Assembly (NCBI GenBank): GCA_964557855.1
Contig: CAZLBP010000006.1
Coordinates: 1-64,000, forward strand
DNA from: JAJRZL01 sp964557855
Lineage (GTDB): Bacteria; Zixibacteria; MSB-5A5; GN15; FEB-12
Direction: 5' to 3'
Length of the DNA: 64,000 nt
Positions 1 to 8,665 of the stretch are shown piece by piece. The position numbers and the translations under genes are program-made. Each line of letters opens with the position of its first letter. The first letter of the stretch is position 1. The notes beneath the pieces are model-generated. The model worked only from the letters and a program-made list of their open reading frames with translations, had not been told where the DNA came from and searched no databases.

Positions 1-16
1 ATCAAAATGGCAAAAT

Positions 17-50
17 AAAAAAAAAAGGTGCCGACTACTTTGTCAACACC
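17..50 (-). terminator. Rho-independent terminator of the secreted protease gene
   Basis: Read on the minus strand, a 9-bp stem (including two G-U pairs) with a 6-nt loop is followed directly by ten U residues. It lies about 70 nt past the stop codon of the protease at 120-2339. A second perfect inverted repeat, centred near position 71 (AGCCACTCCCC and its complement), lies between gene and terminator but has no U tract. Confidence 0.8.
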
Positions 51-119
51 CTGACAGCCACTCCCCAGGGGAGTGGCTGGTAGATTGTAAGAGATACAAA
101 AGTCGTAGTCGCCTGCAGG

Positions 120-2339
120 CTATGGGCACGGGGGTGGGGCTGCGCCGCCTTTGAAAATGTAATCGACCAGCAGAGTCAGATCGGCCACGTTGATCGCCCC
201 GAGACCATCGACATCAGCTTCGTCACCGCACTCGGGGAACGGGCCGCCCCGGAACATGTAATCGACCAGATAGGTGATGTCAACCACATTGACTTCATCG
301 GCGGGATCATTATCGACATTCCCCCGAATTCCTTCGCAACAATCGGCATAGGTCAGGGCAGGTGTCACCAGTTCCGGAGCATAGGTCAGGTAACTGCCGG
401 ACAACGAGAGCTCGTATATCGAGTATCCGCTGAGGTCAATCACGGCTGACTGGCCGGGTGCGGCCGATCCGGACACGGCGAAAAACAGCTTGAACACCGG
501 TCCGCTGCCGGCCGGCAGTTCGGGCTGCGAACCATCGGTCGATGCGATCAACTGGTAGGTTTTCCGCTTGTTGTTGATGTCGCTGTTGAGCACCTGTTCG
601 ATTTCAAAATAGTCGGTCCGGCATCCCTCCCTCGAAACCGAATCCAGGGTCAAATCCAGGGTCCCGCCGTACTCAATGGGGAGGATCATTCTGTTGATCG
701 GCGGTATATTGACCAGATTCAGAGTCACACTCAGCCTTTGACCGGGAAACACCGCGGTGTCATTTCCGCTCAAGGTGTCCGCCAGGGCGACGATGTAATG
801 GGGCTTGTCTCGGAACAACGTTTCGCTTTCGGATTCAATCTCGAGTTTCACATCGTAGACGCCCGGTTCATCGTATATATGATTCGGCGCCTGTACAAAT
901 GCCGAGTCCCCATCTCCGAAATCCCAGGTCCAGGTATCGACCGGCAGCGTCGAAGTCCCGGTAAAAAGAACGTCCAGAGGCACCTGGCCGGATTTGGGAA
1001 TCGCGCTGAAATTAACACCCAGCGGGTCCAGACCGTCGAGAACGAGCACGCCGGTGTTGTCCGGGTCCAGCCAGTCCCTGAGTCTGGTCGAGGGTCCGGC
1101 GCCGTTCCAGGAAATGCTGAATTTCCCGTAAAAATCCGAGGTGAGACTTTGACAGGAGGCGGTCCCGCAGCAGAGCTGCCCGATAATGCGGTGGGTCATC
1201 GAATCAAACAGCGGCGAGCCGGATGAACCCGGTTCGGTCGTGCCGTCATCCCAAACGCCAATCTGCCAGAACGACCCGCTCGTAGTAACCGGATCATAAT
1301 CAAACGAGATCTTTTTGATATCACCGGAAGGATGGTGGATTCCGACCGCCGACTGAGCCGCAGTACCGTCGGCCGACCAGCCGGCGTAATAGACCGCGTA
1401 TGAATCCGGCGGCTGTTCCGAAAGTTCCAGCAAGGCAAAATCCGAATTCGTACTGGTGGATCGGAGGGTAGACCCGGAAACTGTCATCCAGGTGGGACCG
1501 TCGATATTCGCGCACGACGGACTTTCGTAATTGAACATGAAAACCCATGTGTCTTCGCCGCCGAGACAATGATTGGCTGTCAAAAAATACGGTGTGAGGT
1601 CTTCTCTGATGTTATTGACCAACGCTCCGGTGCACAGCCGGAACCCGCCCTGGGTGGTGATCATAGCTACGGATCGTTTATCATCCTGCCACTCAGCCCC
1701 CTCGGGACAATTGACATTGTTGTTGCACGAGCCGGACCCGCCGAACCCCATAGCCTCATTCAATTCGGCCCGATCAAACAGGTTCTTGTAGGCGTGAACT
1801 ATCCGTTCGATATCGATGATACCGGGCTCCACCACGTCCGGAGGCTCATAATATTCCAGGATACACTTGTCCCCTTTGACCAGACCGGTAGCGAATCGGC
1901 CGTGTTCCTTGTTGTTGTCCCGGGTGAAGGCGCCGATAACCATGCTGCGGTCTTCATTGTAGATGAAAAACCGGGCGCCCGGCGGCAGCCGGAAGTCACG
2001 ATAAACGAGATTTATGGAATAGGCGCCCGGCGAACTGATGGCCAGTCGCCAGAGCCGGCCGCCATCCGGGAGCGTCTCCCAGGTGCCGGCATTGACCAGG
2101 TCATAGCTCACCTCGAACGGATACCCGAACCGAAACGGCACCCCCTTGGATTCCTCGGCTGCATCCTCTGCGAGAAGCGACGGCACGTCAACCGGCCGCA
2201 TCGTCACCGCCTCTATTTGGGAGCGCACTGATGTCGTGAAGCTGACCGGTGTACCACCCTTACTGATCTGAGCGTTAACGTCGGCCGTGAGCGGAGCTCC
2301 GGTGAGAATAAGAAAAACTGCTATTTGTAACTTTTTCAT
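120..2339 (-). CDS. Secreted trypsin-like serine protease with PKD and dockerin-like modules
   Basis: Predicted secreted endopeptidase of the PA clan, closest in layout to lysyl-endopeptidase-type bacterial trypsins. Residues 1-23 form a signal peptide. The catalytic triad is visible as H257 in TANHC, D300 in SDFALLEL and S375 in GSSGSPLF; several Cys pairs could form disulfides. A PKD domain follows at about 440-520 (WTWDFGDGDSA, then YDEPGVYDVKLEI). The last 70 residues carry two Asn/Asp-rich Ca-binding repeats of dockerin type (RGNVDNDP, VVDITYLVDYMF, VADLTLLVDYIF). No cohesin is visible in the window, so the dockerin-like tail may serve surface attachment or sorting rather than a cellulosome (inference). 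It stands alone with its own terminator. The subtilisin-like protease at 57947-60805 has the same type of tail. Substrate specificity is unknown. Confidence 0.9.
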   Translation of the reverse strand: MKKLQIAVFLILTGAPLTADVNAQISKGGTPVSFTTSVRSQIEAVTMRPVDVPSLLAEDAAEESKGVPFRFGYPFEVSYDLVNAGTWETLPDGGRLWRLAISSPGAYSINLVYRDFRLPPGARFFIYNEDRSMVIGAFTRDNNKEHGRFATGLVKGDKCILEYYEPPDVVEPGIIDIERIVHAYKNLFDRAELNEAMGFGGSGSCNNNVNCPEGAEWQDDKRSVAMITTQGGFRLCTGALVNNIREDLTPYFLTANHCLGGEDTWVFMFNYESPSCANIDGPTWMTVSGSTLRSTSTNSDFALLELSEQPPDSYAVYYAGWSADGTAAQSAVGIHHPSGDIKKISFDYDPVTTSGSFWQIGVWDDGTTEPGSSGSPLFDSMTHRIIGQLCCGTASCQSLTSDFYGKFSISWNGAGPSTRLRDWLDPDNTGVLVLDGLDPLGVNFSAIPKSGQVPLDVLFTGTSTLPVDTWTWDFGDGDSAFVQAPNHIYDEPGVYDVKLEIESESETLFRDKPHYIVALADTLSGNDTAVFPGQRLSVTLNLVNIPPINRMILPIEYGGTLDLTLDSVSREGCRTDYFEIEQVLNSDINNKRKTYQLIASTDGSQPELPAGSGPVFKLFFAVSGSAAPGQSAVIDLSGYSIYELSLSGSYLTYAPELVTPALTYADCCEGIRGNVDNDPADEVNVVDITYLVDYMFRGGPFPECGDEADVDGLGAINVADLTLLVDYIFKGGAAPPPCP

Positions 2340-2599
2340 CCTCTCGCCTGTATTCCTGTTTCAGTTTTGCAGTGCATCAAAACACCTGATGGTCTCAACA
2401 TAATCTCATCGAAATCCGCAACTTATAATCTCTATCGACAAGCAGAAGGGGGGACCCAATCTTTAAGTGTTTTGACGGTTATCAAGCAAGTTAACAGTCT
2501 ATAAGTCAAGTCGACAGTCGGTCCTTTGCAGAATGACTTCTTGTAATATGGCAAACACCGCCGAAATGTCAAGGTTCCCCCTGCAAGATCGGACAATGA

Positions 2600-3439
2600 T
2601 CACTGGTCCGGAAACGTTGATATCGGATAGGACCCAAGTATCCGGATAAACCGTGAGATTTCATCCAGATGCGCCAGCGCATTCCTGACGACATCGTCCT
2701 TTAAAGACCCCTCAAAATCAAGATAGAAATGGTATTGCCAAGTTTTGCGGCGAACGGGCCGGGATTCGATCTTCATCAGATTGATATCCCGCAAGGCAAA
2801 CACCGACAACACCTTAAACAGAATTCCCGGTTCATCTTTGACGGAAAAGACAATCGAGGTTTTCGCCCCAACTCGGGGACTGATCGGCTTCTTGCGCAAT
2901 AGAAGAAATCGTGTGAAATTGGCCTTTTCATCCTGGATAGCGCGTTTCAGGACGTTCATGTCGTAAATCTCAGCTGCCAGCGGTCCGGCAATAGCCGCAG
3001 CGCTTGTTAACTTACTGCCCGTCAGCATCTTGACCGCCCCCGCCGTATCATAGTACGACACCGGCTTGATGGCCCGGTTCTTGCGAAAGAAACTCCGGCA
3101 TTGATCAAGCGCCACCGGATGTGAATAGACTTCGGTGATCTGCCGAAATCTTGTCTCGGGCGTCGCAATCAGGCAGTGCACTATCGGGATTTGAGTTTCT
3201 CCGGTTATGTGAAGATCATGTTCCAGTAGTAAATCGTAGTTGATGTGGACCGATCCCACGAGCGAGTTCTCGATAGGTATTACACCCGCTGTTACCCGTC
3301 CTGCTTCGACCGCCTCAAAAACATCGGCAAACGTCTCGAACGGAACCGGCTGTACGTTTTCGCCCACCAGGGTTCTCGCGGCCACTTCGGAGAACGAACC
3401 CCGTTCGCCCTGAAAACCTACCTTCTTCAATTGCGCCAT
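2600..3439 (-). CDS. pheA: Prephenate dehydratase with ACT domain
   Basis: Converts prephenate to phenylpyruvate in phenylalanine synthesis; cytoplasmic. Residues 1-185 form the periplasmic-binding-protein-like catalytic part, starting GFQGERGSFSE; the signature NFTRFLLL at 174-181 contains the conserved catalytic Thr. The C-terminal ACT domain (about 193-272) carries the ESRP motif at 225-228, which binds Phe in known enzymes, so allosteric inhibition by Phe is likely. The 279-aa length is normal for the stand-alone monofunctional enzyme, with no chorismate mutase domain fused. It is isolated from other aromatic genes. The spacer to the protease gene downstream (2340-2599) shows nothing recognisable. 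Confidence 0.93.
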   Translation of the reverse strand: MAQLKKVGFQGERGSFSEVAARTLVGENVQPVPFETFADVFEAVEAGRVTAGVIPIENSLVGSVHINYDLLLEHDLHITGETQIPIVHCLIATPETRFRQITEVYSHPVALDQCRSFFRKNRAIKPVSYYDTAGAVKMLTGSKLTSAAAIAGPLAAEIYDMNVLKRAIQDEKANFTRFLLLRKKPISPRVGAKTSIVFSVKDEPGILFKVLSVFALRDINLMKIESRPVRRKTWQYHFYLDFEGSLKDDVVRNALAHLDEISRFIRILGSYPISTFPDQ

Positions 3440-3569
3440 GAAGGATAAATCGGAAAACTGATGGATTTCTCAAGCACGGGGCACCGAAGGTGTTTCTTTG
3501 ATCCGTAATAGTTCAAACATATTATCAGCTAATCCAGATTGTTAGAAAGTACCGTTACGTATCGTAAAT

Positions 3570-4196
3570 CTACTGCTGACCGGAATGAAAGGTCTTTAGT
3601 ACGATACCGACTTGCGCTCCCAACTGCGGATTGGACCACACTTCTTCCCATTTCCCAAGATTGATGTCCAGCTGTGCGTACAGGAAGCGCCATTTGTAAA
3701 GGACTCCGTAGCCTGCGAATGCAGCGTGGACACCGTCATCAGAGACTTCGCACTCGAAATACCCAACGTGCATGCATAGCGCCGAGTAGTGACGACTGCT
3801 ACGCCCTAACATATAAAAGGTACCGACTTGAAATCCGCCCCAATGATTGTCGTAGCGGCCCGGAACGTATCCTCCTGCAAGCGCCCATCCCCATTTCTTC
3901 GTGGCGAGTCGGCTTATATTCAGGTTAAGTGCTCCTGGCGTGCCCAGAGTGAGAGCAATGCCGCCCGACTGCATGCGACCATTATTCTCATTCGGTACAG
4001 AGTACGCCTTGTTCGGGAAGATAAATGAGAAACAGAAGGCGGTTACAAGAGTCGCAATGAAGCAGCGACCGACTACTGATTCGCACACGATAACCGCTAT
4101 GGTCTGCCGGCCGGGTCGATCAGATGGCTTTGTGCAGTCAAACGTGAGGTAAGCGCCCATGGGTTCGAATCTAGCTGATCCTAATGACGCTGTCAA
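3570..4196 (-). CDS. Hypothetical exported protein
   Basis: Not recognised. A hydrophobic stretch of signal-peptide type, FIATLVTAFCFSFIFP, sits about 45 residues in and is followed by a likely cleavage region (KAYSVPNE). The true start may therefore be downstream, for example the ATG of MGAYLTF or a GTG/ATT near AVIVCESV. The mature part is rich in Gly and aromatic residues with alternating polarity (WGWALAGGYVPG, WGGFQVGTFYMLG, FAGYGVLYKWRFLYAQLDINLG), which suggests a small beta-barrel or other envelope protein (inference). It is flanked by pheA and a CoA-binding protein with no obvious functional link. The coding frame is credible from composition and the absence of competing frames, but the start is uncertain. 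Confidence 0.55.
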   Translation of the reverse strand: MTASLGSARFEPMGAYLTFDCTKPSDRPGRQTIAVIVCESVVGRCFIATLVTAFCFSFIFPNKAYSVPNENNGRMQSGGIALTLGTPGALNLNISRLATKKWGWALAGGYVPGRYDNHWGGFQVGTFYMLGRSSRHYSALCMHVGYFECEVSDDGVHAAFAGYGVLYKWRFLYAQLDINLGKWEEVWSNPQLGAQVGIVLKTFHSGQQ

Positions 4197-4374
4197 TACT
4201 CTTTACCGCGGGCTGCCATAGGGATCTCGATAGCAAAAGCCACAACACAGGTGTCAAGCCGTCGTGCATACGGCATCGAAGTTATTCGCAAGTGTGACCA
4301 CGCAGATTCCTGCGGGCACCACTAAGCGCATAGCTTGGCTTTCACCTGGCTGGGATCCGGGAAAAACCAAGAGA

Positions 4375-4755
4375 TCAAAACTTATCCGATCGTAACAAGA
4401 CCAACGTACACTCCCGGACAACTTCGATGTCTTCCGATTCCAGGTCCCGCGCCAGATCTTCGTTCTCGGCACCCGGATTGAAAACAACCCGGCGTGGCTT
4501 CAGATTCAGTATGTTCGCTTTCTCTTTTCCCGATATTTCCTGGTTCACATAGACCGACAGCGTATCGACCGGCTGCTTGATATCATTCAAGGATGACACC
4601 CCTGCCACACCATCGACCGTGTGTCCTTGCGGATGCACCGGGATCGGATCAAACCCGTTATCCTTGAGCATATGCACCGCTTTGTACGAAAAGCGATCCG
4701 GTTTGGTCGATGCTCCCAATACCGCCACTGTAGCGCCGGGGTCTGCTTTGGGCAA
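4375..4755 (-). CDS. CoA-binding domain protein (YccU-like)
   Basis: Single-domain Rossmann-fold protein of the CoA_binding_2 family. The nucleotide-binding turn AVLGASTKPDRFSYKAV is followed by the family landmarks IPVHPQG and VVFNPGAENEDL, then CTLVLL near the C-terminus. At 126 aa it is slightly shorter than typical YccU (about 135-140 aa). Family members bind CoA but have no well-defined reaction; some are thought to act in protein acylation or CoA sensing. It is probably cotranscribed with nothing: the VOC gene lies 75 nt upstream on the same strand and could share its mRNA. Cytoplasmic. Confidence 0.8.
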   Translation of the reverse strand: MPKADPGATVAVLGASTKPDRFSYKAVHMLKDNGFDPIPVHPQGHTVDGVAGVSSLNDIKQPVDTLSVYVNQEISGKEKANILNLKPRRVVFNPGAENEDLARDLESEDIEVVRECTLVLLRSDKF

Positions 4756-4830
4756 TTCAGGCCTCCTTGTCTTTACAAGAAAGGGATCGAAAACATCGAC
4801 CCCTTGGTTACTTACTAACGGGTAAACAGT

Positions 4831-5271
4831 TTAACCCGGGACATTGTTCGGATCGAAATCACCCACATTCTGAGCCAGAGTCCATTTATGGCCCTCCGGA
4901 CAGCGGAAACTGCAGGTCCGATCTCCCCAGAACTGATCCTTTGGCTCCGTGACAACCTTGGCGCCGGCTTTTTTGGCCTGATCGAAGGCACTGTCGACAT
5001 TCTCCACATAGAGATAGAAGCCAACCGGGCTCCCGGATAGAGTAGCGGGCGCTTTGGCGTCCATCTCCGGCGCTTCCGGACCCAGCATGAAAACATTGTC
5101 TCGGTACTGCATTTCGGCGTGAACGATATTGCCTTCCTTATCCGGCATAGTGAAGCGGTTTTCGAAACCGAAAGCCTTTTCGTAGAAATCAAGCGCGCCT
5201 TTGACGTCTTTGACAGTCAGGTAGGGGTTCATCCAGTTCATACCCTCGGATTTAGGGGGTCTGTCTGCCAT
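4831..5271 (-). CDS. VOC (glyoxalase/PhnB-like) family protein
   Basis: One full VOC fold of two beta-alpha-beta-beta-beta modules: MNWMNPYLTVKDVKGALDFY with FGFE in the first, and SPVGFYLYVENVDSAFDQA with RTCSFRCPEGHKWTLAQ in the second. This layout matches PhnB/YdcN-type proteins, which have unclear substrates. The GHKW segment near the C-terminus is the usual place of a family metal-binding or active-site residue. A good Shine-Dalgarno (AAGGAAAA) lies about 5 nt before the ATG. Without neighbours of known pathway the function cannot be narrowed further. Confidence 0.8.
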   Translation of the reverse strand: MADRPPKSEGMNWMNPYLTVKDVKGALDFYEKAFGFENRFTMPDKEGNIVHAEMQYRDNVFMLGPEAPEMDAKAPATLSGSPVGFYLYVENVDSAFDQAKKAGAKVVTEPKDQFWGDRTCSFRCPEGHKWTLAQNVGDFDPNNVPG

Positions 5272-5390
5272 CGGGATTTTCCTTTCGATTCTGATGTTAA
5301 TGTGTACAGGTTTCGTCTATGATTACGTGTAATGTACTTCATTTGTTGTACGGTGCAATCACATTTTTCAGCTAAAGAAAACGCTGTCTA

Positions 5391-5500
5391 CGTCCAGGGC
5401 ACGGCTTTGTGCGACACCGATTGACCGGATCGGCGGGGACAAACCCCGCCGCTACGCGATACAAAAGTCGATCGAATATCACCTTCTGAGACAGTCTGCT
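5391..5500 (-). repeat. Dispersed palindromic repeat, type A copy 1, in a 400-nt gene-free gap
   Basis: This 110-nt stretch carries the core CGGCGGGGAC..CCCCGCC hairpin followed by a conserved tail (GTCGATCGAATATCACCTTC, then TGAGACAGTCT). Near-identical copies are at 28518-28626 and 35468-35575, and an inverted copy lies at 14367-14435. The rest of the gap 5272-5676 holds two more perfect hairpins: AGGTCCG/CGGACCT at 5542-5558, and CGGCAGGTC/GACCTGCCG at 5616-5658, the latter just past the stop of the FAD-binding gene. No coding signal is seen in the gap. Confidence 0.75.
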
Positions 5501-5676
5501 TGGGGTGCAGGACTATTCCGTTCCCCGCAGCGTCGTAGGGAAGGTCCGCCTCGGACCTGCCACCCCCGGTACTCCACCCCACTGGAATGTAGAAAAAAGT
5601 CCCGATTGCCAGTTACGGCAGGTCCTGACTCCGCCAGCGGCGGGGATGTGACCTGCCGCGAATCAGACGCGGAGGT

Positions 5677-6432
5677 TCAAACTATCTTCGGCAATATCTG
5701 CTTCGGGTCGAACTTGTTCTTGATCTTGCGGGAATAGACAACGTCGGCTGCGTTCGATGATTTTTCCAGGCCGGCCAGGAAATTGGCCCGGTCAACCTTC
5801 TTCTGAGTCATAGCCGCGAAATCCTCAGCTCCGGCCAGGGGCATAACCCGGAACGTGGCAGTGACAATGAGCCCCAGCAGCCCCCACGATCCTGCGAACA
5901 GTTTGACAATGTCATAACCCGAGACGGACTTGAAACAGATTGACCCGGGTGAGATGATGTCGCCTTCGGGGGTGACAATCTCGGCCTTGATGAGGTGCTT
6001 CTTGATCGGTACCGGCTGACCGTGAAGCTCTCCGGAAAGCCCAACCGCCACGGCTCCTCCGACCGAGCCAACATACGGCAGGGCGGCGTGGGGGAGGTAT
6101 AGATCGAGACGCTTCAAACGGTGCTTTATCTCACGCAGGGGATAGCCGGCGCCGGTGATGACGTAGTAATCATCGGGCACGACATCTATAATCTGATTCA
6201 GTCGGTCGGTCCGGACTACCATCAGGTCGGCAAACGGCTCCCCCTGGGGATCGATGTTGTTCCCGAAACCGGTGATATAAATCCGCTGGTTATGCTTGTT
6301 GGCCAGCTTGAACAACCTGGCTGCTTCCGCGGCCGATTGCGGATGAAAGGTCGGCAGACCCTTCTGGTACGTCAGACGGTCCTCGGGGAACTCCGAGCCT
6401 GTAATTCCGACGAATTCTCTCACCTTGACCAT
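5677..6432 (-). CDS. FAD-binding oxidoreductase domain protein (GlcD/GlcE-like), short
   Basis: Carries the FAD-binding type-4 (PCMH) domain: ITGFGNNIDPQGEP near residue 55, the pyrophosphate-binding loop LPYVGSVGGAVAVGLSG (about 117-133), and GYDIVKLFAGSWGLLGLIV (about 178-196), as in glycolate oxidase subunits. The family's C-terminal cap domain is almost wholly absent: the protein ends about 30 residues past the FAD domain, whereas GlcE is about 350 aa and GlcD about 500 aa. Either it is a minimal FAD subunit needing a partner that is not in the window, or it is C-terminally truncated, since its stop codon is immediately followed by palindromic repeats. Substrate unknown. Confidence 0.75.
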   Translation of the reverse strand: MVKVREFVGITGSEFPEDRLTYQKGLPTFHPQSAAEAARLFKLANKHNQRIYITGFGNNIDPQGEPFADLMVVRTDRLNQIIDVVPDDYYVITGAGYPLREIKHRLKRLDLYLPHAALPYVGSVGGAVAVGLSGELHGQPVPIKKHLIKAEIVTPEGDIISPGSICFKSVSGYDIVKLFAGSWGLLGLIVTATFRVMPLAGAEDFAAMTQKKVDRANFLAGLEKSSNAADVVYSRKIKNKFDPKQILPKIV

Positions 6433-6575
6433 GCGGCAAATATAGACAGTTGGGAAGACTTGTCAATGGCAAGAATGGTGCCTCCGGCCAGATCTGATTC
6501 CCGCTATAGTTCCACCACCCGGCCCTGAGTCAGGAGGTTGAGATTTTGTTATTAAGATTTCATGACACTTTGTGA

Positions 6576-6604
6576 TTGACACCTGCTCATCCGTGCCGTA
6601 ATAT
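6576..6604 (+). promoter_or_regulatory. Sigma-70-type promoter of the umuD-umuC operon
   Basis: TTGACA (6576-6581), a 17-nt spacer and TAATAT (6599-6604) form a near-consensus promoter. The expected transcription start is about 6611, essentially at the ATG at 6610, so the mRNA may be leaderless or translation may begin elsewhere. I found no recognisable LexA operator of the E. coli or Bacillus type over it. Confidence 0.7.
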
Positions 6605-6609
6605 GTCGT

Positions 6610-7116
6610 ATGGACCCGAAGGTACAGGACATATCTGTCGCTCGTCGGCGCAGTGAAACTGAATCTCTGTCGGAGGGGCCAACCGAACAGTCCCATCAGC
6701 TGACCAATTGTGTGGGCTTCGCCTCTCCGGCGCAGAATTATATGCAGAAGTCGCTGAGCCTGGATGAACATTTCATCAAGCATCCGGCAGCGACATTCTA
6801 TGTGCGTGTCGTAGGTGATTCGCTGGCAGATGGCGGGATTCAGTCCGAGGACATGCTGATTGTGGACCGGGCGCTCGAACCGGAATCCGGGCGCACCGTG
6901 GTCGCCGTTGTCGATGGTGAGTTCGTGGTCCGACGACTGCGCGAAACAGACCGTGCTCTGACACTGGCGCCTGTGTGCGGCATAAATGTAGGGACAGCTC
7001 GCGAGCTGTCCGTCCAACGTTGGGACCATAGTGCTCCTGACCTTCGGAAGAGGCGCAATGAAGATAATACACTTGAAATATGGGGTGTGGTGACGGCAGT
7101 CATTCACCCGGTGTAA
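6610..7116 (+). CDS. umuD: UmuD-like S24 protein lacking the catalytic lysine
   Basis: Homologue of UmuD, the self-cleaving accessory subunit of DNA polymerase V. The cleavage-site region is recognisable (NCVGFASPAQNY, 33-44) and the nucleophile Ser is present as S71 in GDSLADGG. The general-base Lys, K97 of E. coli UmuD in EFTVKKL, is Arg here (R108 in EFVVRRL; codon cga), so self-cleavage should be impaired. Between P121 and E151, where UmuD has a loop of about 13 residues, there are about 30; the extra part includes a perfect 20-nt palindrome read in frame. The terminal strand LEIWGVVTAVI is intact. It lies directly upstream of the interrupted umuC, and the pair looks like a decaying SOS mutasome. 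The start is uncertain because the promoter puts transcription start at this ATG. Confidence 0.8.
   Translation: MDPKVQDISVARRRSETESLSEGPTEQSHQLTNCVGFASPAQNYMQKSLSLDEHFIKHPAATFYVRVVGDSLADGGIQSEDMLIVDRALEPESGRTVVAVVDGEFVVRRLRETDRALTLAPVCGINVGTARELSVQRWDHSAPDLRKRRNEDNTLEIWGVVTAVIHPV
6992..7011. repeat. Perfect 20-nt palindrome inside the umuD-like gene
   Basis: GGACAGCTCG joined to CGAGCTGTCC is a perfect palindrome preceded by GTAG. It is translated in frame as part of an insertion in the UmuD-like protein. A related unit, GTAGGGACAGCTCG, occurs in the intergenic repeat patch at about 42741-42754, so this is probably a member of the dispersed palindrome family that landed in a gene, as Rickettsia palindromic elements do. 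Confidence 0.7.
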
Positions 7117-7214
7117 TCGGTCGGCGTTCCAGGTCCGCGCAAGCGGCGAAAAACCCGACATTTACGAGAGCGGCGGAGGCCCGCCTCTGCCCCTTATTTG
7201 AACGAGGCGAGCCT

Positions 7215-8507
7215 ATGTCCTTGAAGCAATCAATCCCCCACCTCATCGCCCTGGTCGACTGTAACAATTTCTATGTTTCCTGTGAGCGCGTTTTCGACCC
7301 GAAGCTTAACCTTCAACCGATAGTAGTGTTGTCCAACAACGACGGCTGCATTGTGGCGCGGTCCAACGAAGCCAAGGCGCTCGGCATCAAAATGGGAGAG
7401 CCGTTCTTCAAACACCGTGATATTGTCGAAAAGAACCATGTCCGTGTGTTCTCGTCGAACTATGTCTTGTACGGTGACATGTCTCAGAGAGTTTTCGCCA
7501 CGTTGACACAGTTCACGCCCGAGGTGGAGCCGTATTCGATCGACGAAGCGTTCCTCAATCTGGCCGGTCTGGAACACGACGATATCGTGCAATATGGTTG
7601 CAGAATACGCTCGACCGTGCGCCAATGGACAGGGATTCCGGTGTCGATCGGTATTGCGCCAACCAGGACGCTCGCTAAAATCGCCACTTACATTGCCAAG
7701 TCGCTGCCTCGCACCTAGGGAGTAGTGGCTTTGATCGATGAGAAGAAGCGTCGCACGGCGCTGGGCATGACGCCGGTCGGCGAAGTGTGGGGAGTCGGAC
7801 GTCGCACGGCCCCCAAACTCAAGGAGCGGGGAATAGAGACAGCTCTGCAGCTTAGCGAACTCGATGAATTGAGTATCAGGAAGCGGATGGGCATTGTCGG
7901 GCTGCGTCTGGTGAAGGAACTGAACGGCATCGCCTGTTCTTCACTGCAGCGAGCCCGAAACACGCGTAAAAGCATCACGTGCTCAGGCTCTTTTGGTCGG
8001 CCGGTGACGACTATGGATGAAATGAAACAGGCGGTGGCGGCTTACTGTTCACGGGCGGCGTCGGAGCTGCGCCGCGACGGTCTGGTCGCTCGTCGCATGA
8101 CCGTGTACATGCTCACCAACCGCTTTCGGCAGGAGCAGCCACAACACAATCCGAAAGTGACGATTGACCTCGCCATACCGACAGACAACACCGGCGAGCT
8201 GATTCATGCGGCCAATGATGTTGTAGAGGGTTCTTTCAAACCGGGCTGCCGCTACAAGAAGGCCGGCGTGATCCTGACCGAACTGGTACCGGCTCAACAG
8301 AACCAAGCGGACATCTTTGATTCTCTGGACCGGCCACGTAATAAGAAGCTGATGTCAGCGGTCGACGCACTCAACGAGCGCTTTGGCTCCAAAGCGCTGC
8401 AATTTGCCGCCCAGTGCTGCAGGCAGCCCTGGCACATGAAATGCGAACTCCGAACGCCGGCTTATACGACGGATTGGGAGGGGTTGCTGCAGGTACGGGT
8501 GGGGTAA
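7215..8507 (+). pseudogene. umuC: umuC (DNA polymerase V catalytic subunit) interrupted by an in-frame amber codon
   Basis: Y-family translesion polymerase. The N-terminal part keeps the catalytic residues: D in LVDCNNFYVSCE, and DE in YSIDEAFLNL. The frame stops at TAG 7716-7718 and resumes in the same frame with GVVALIDEKKRR, exactly where E. coli UmuC reads TGGVVDL. The two halves (about 167 and 262 codons) join into one full-length, collinear UmuC, including the helix-hairpin-helix part (VWGVGRRTAPKLKERG) and a beta-clamp-binding-like QADIF near the C-terminus. A single substitution in a codon such as CAG, AAG, GAG or TGG would explain it. The start at 7215 is chosen from the homology and an upstream GAGG. 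It is either a recent pseudogene or dependent on amber readthrough. Its partner umuD also lacks a key residue, which favours decay. Confidence 0.85.
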
Positions 8508-8665
8508 GGGGCACGGAAGCGAGGGGGCCTGCTTCAGACCAGCTATTTCCCCTATTGATTTACCGTTTCGCGGACAGTATCTTTGGTCTGTTGAAATCCG
8601 AAGCCACCGCTTCGGCGGGTCCGGGCCGAATTACTATGTGACCTTTTGCTGCATGGGAACGAACT

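Noticed and set aside
60..84. Perfect inverted repeat AGCCACTCCCC near the left edge as a terminator
   Set aside because: No U tract on either strand; the terminator at 17-50 is far better, so this is probably another palindromic repeat.
6541..6610. LexA/SOS operator upstream of the umuD-like gene
   Set aside because: Neither the CTGT-N8-ACAG nor the GAAC-N4-GTTC pattern is present; an unknown lineage-specific operator cannot be excluded.
7716..7718. The umuC TAG as a pyrrolysine codon
   Set aside because: UmuC has no Pyl precedent, the site is a loop, and no pyl genes are visible; a nonsense mutation is simpler.
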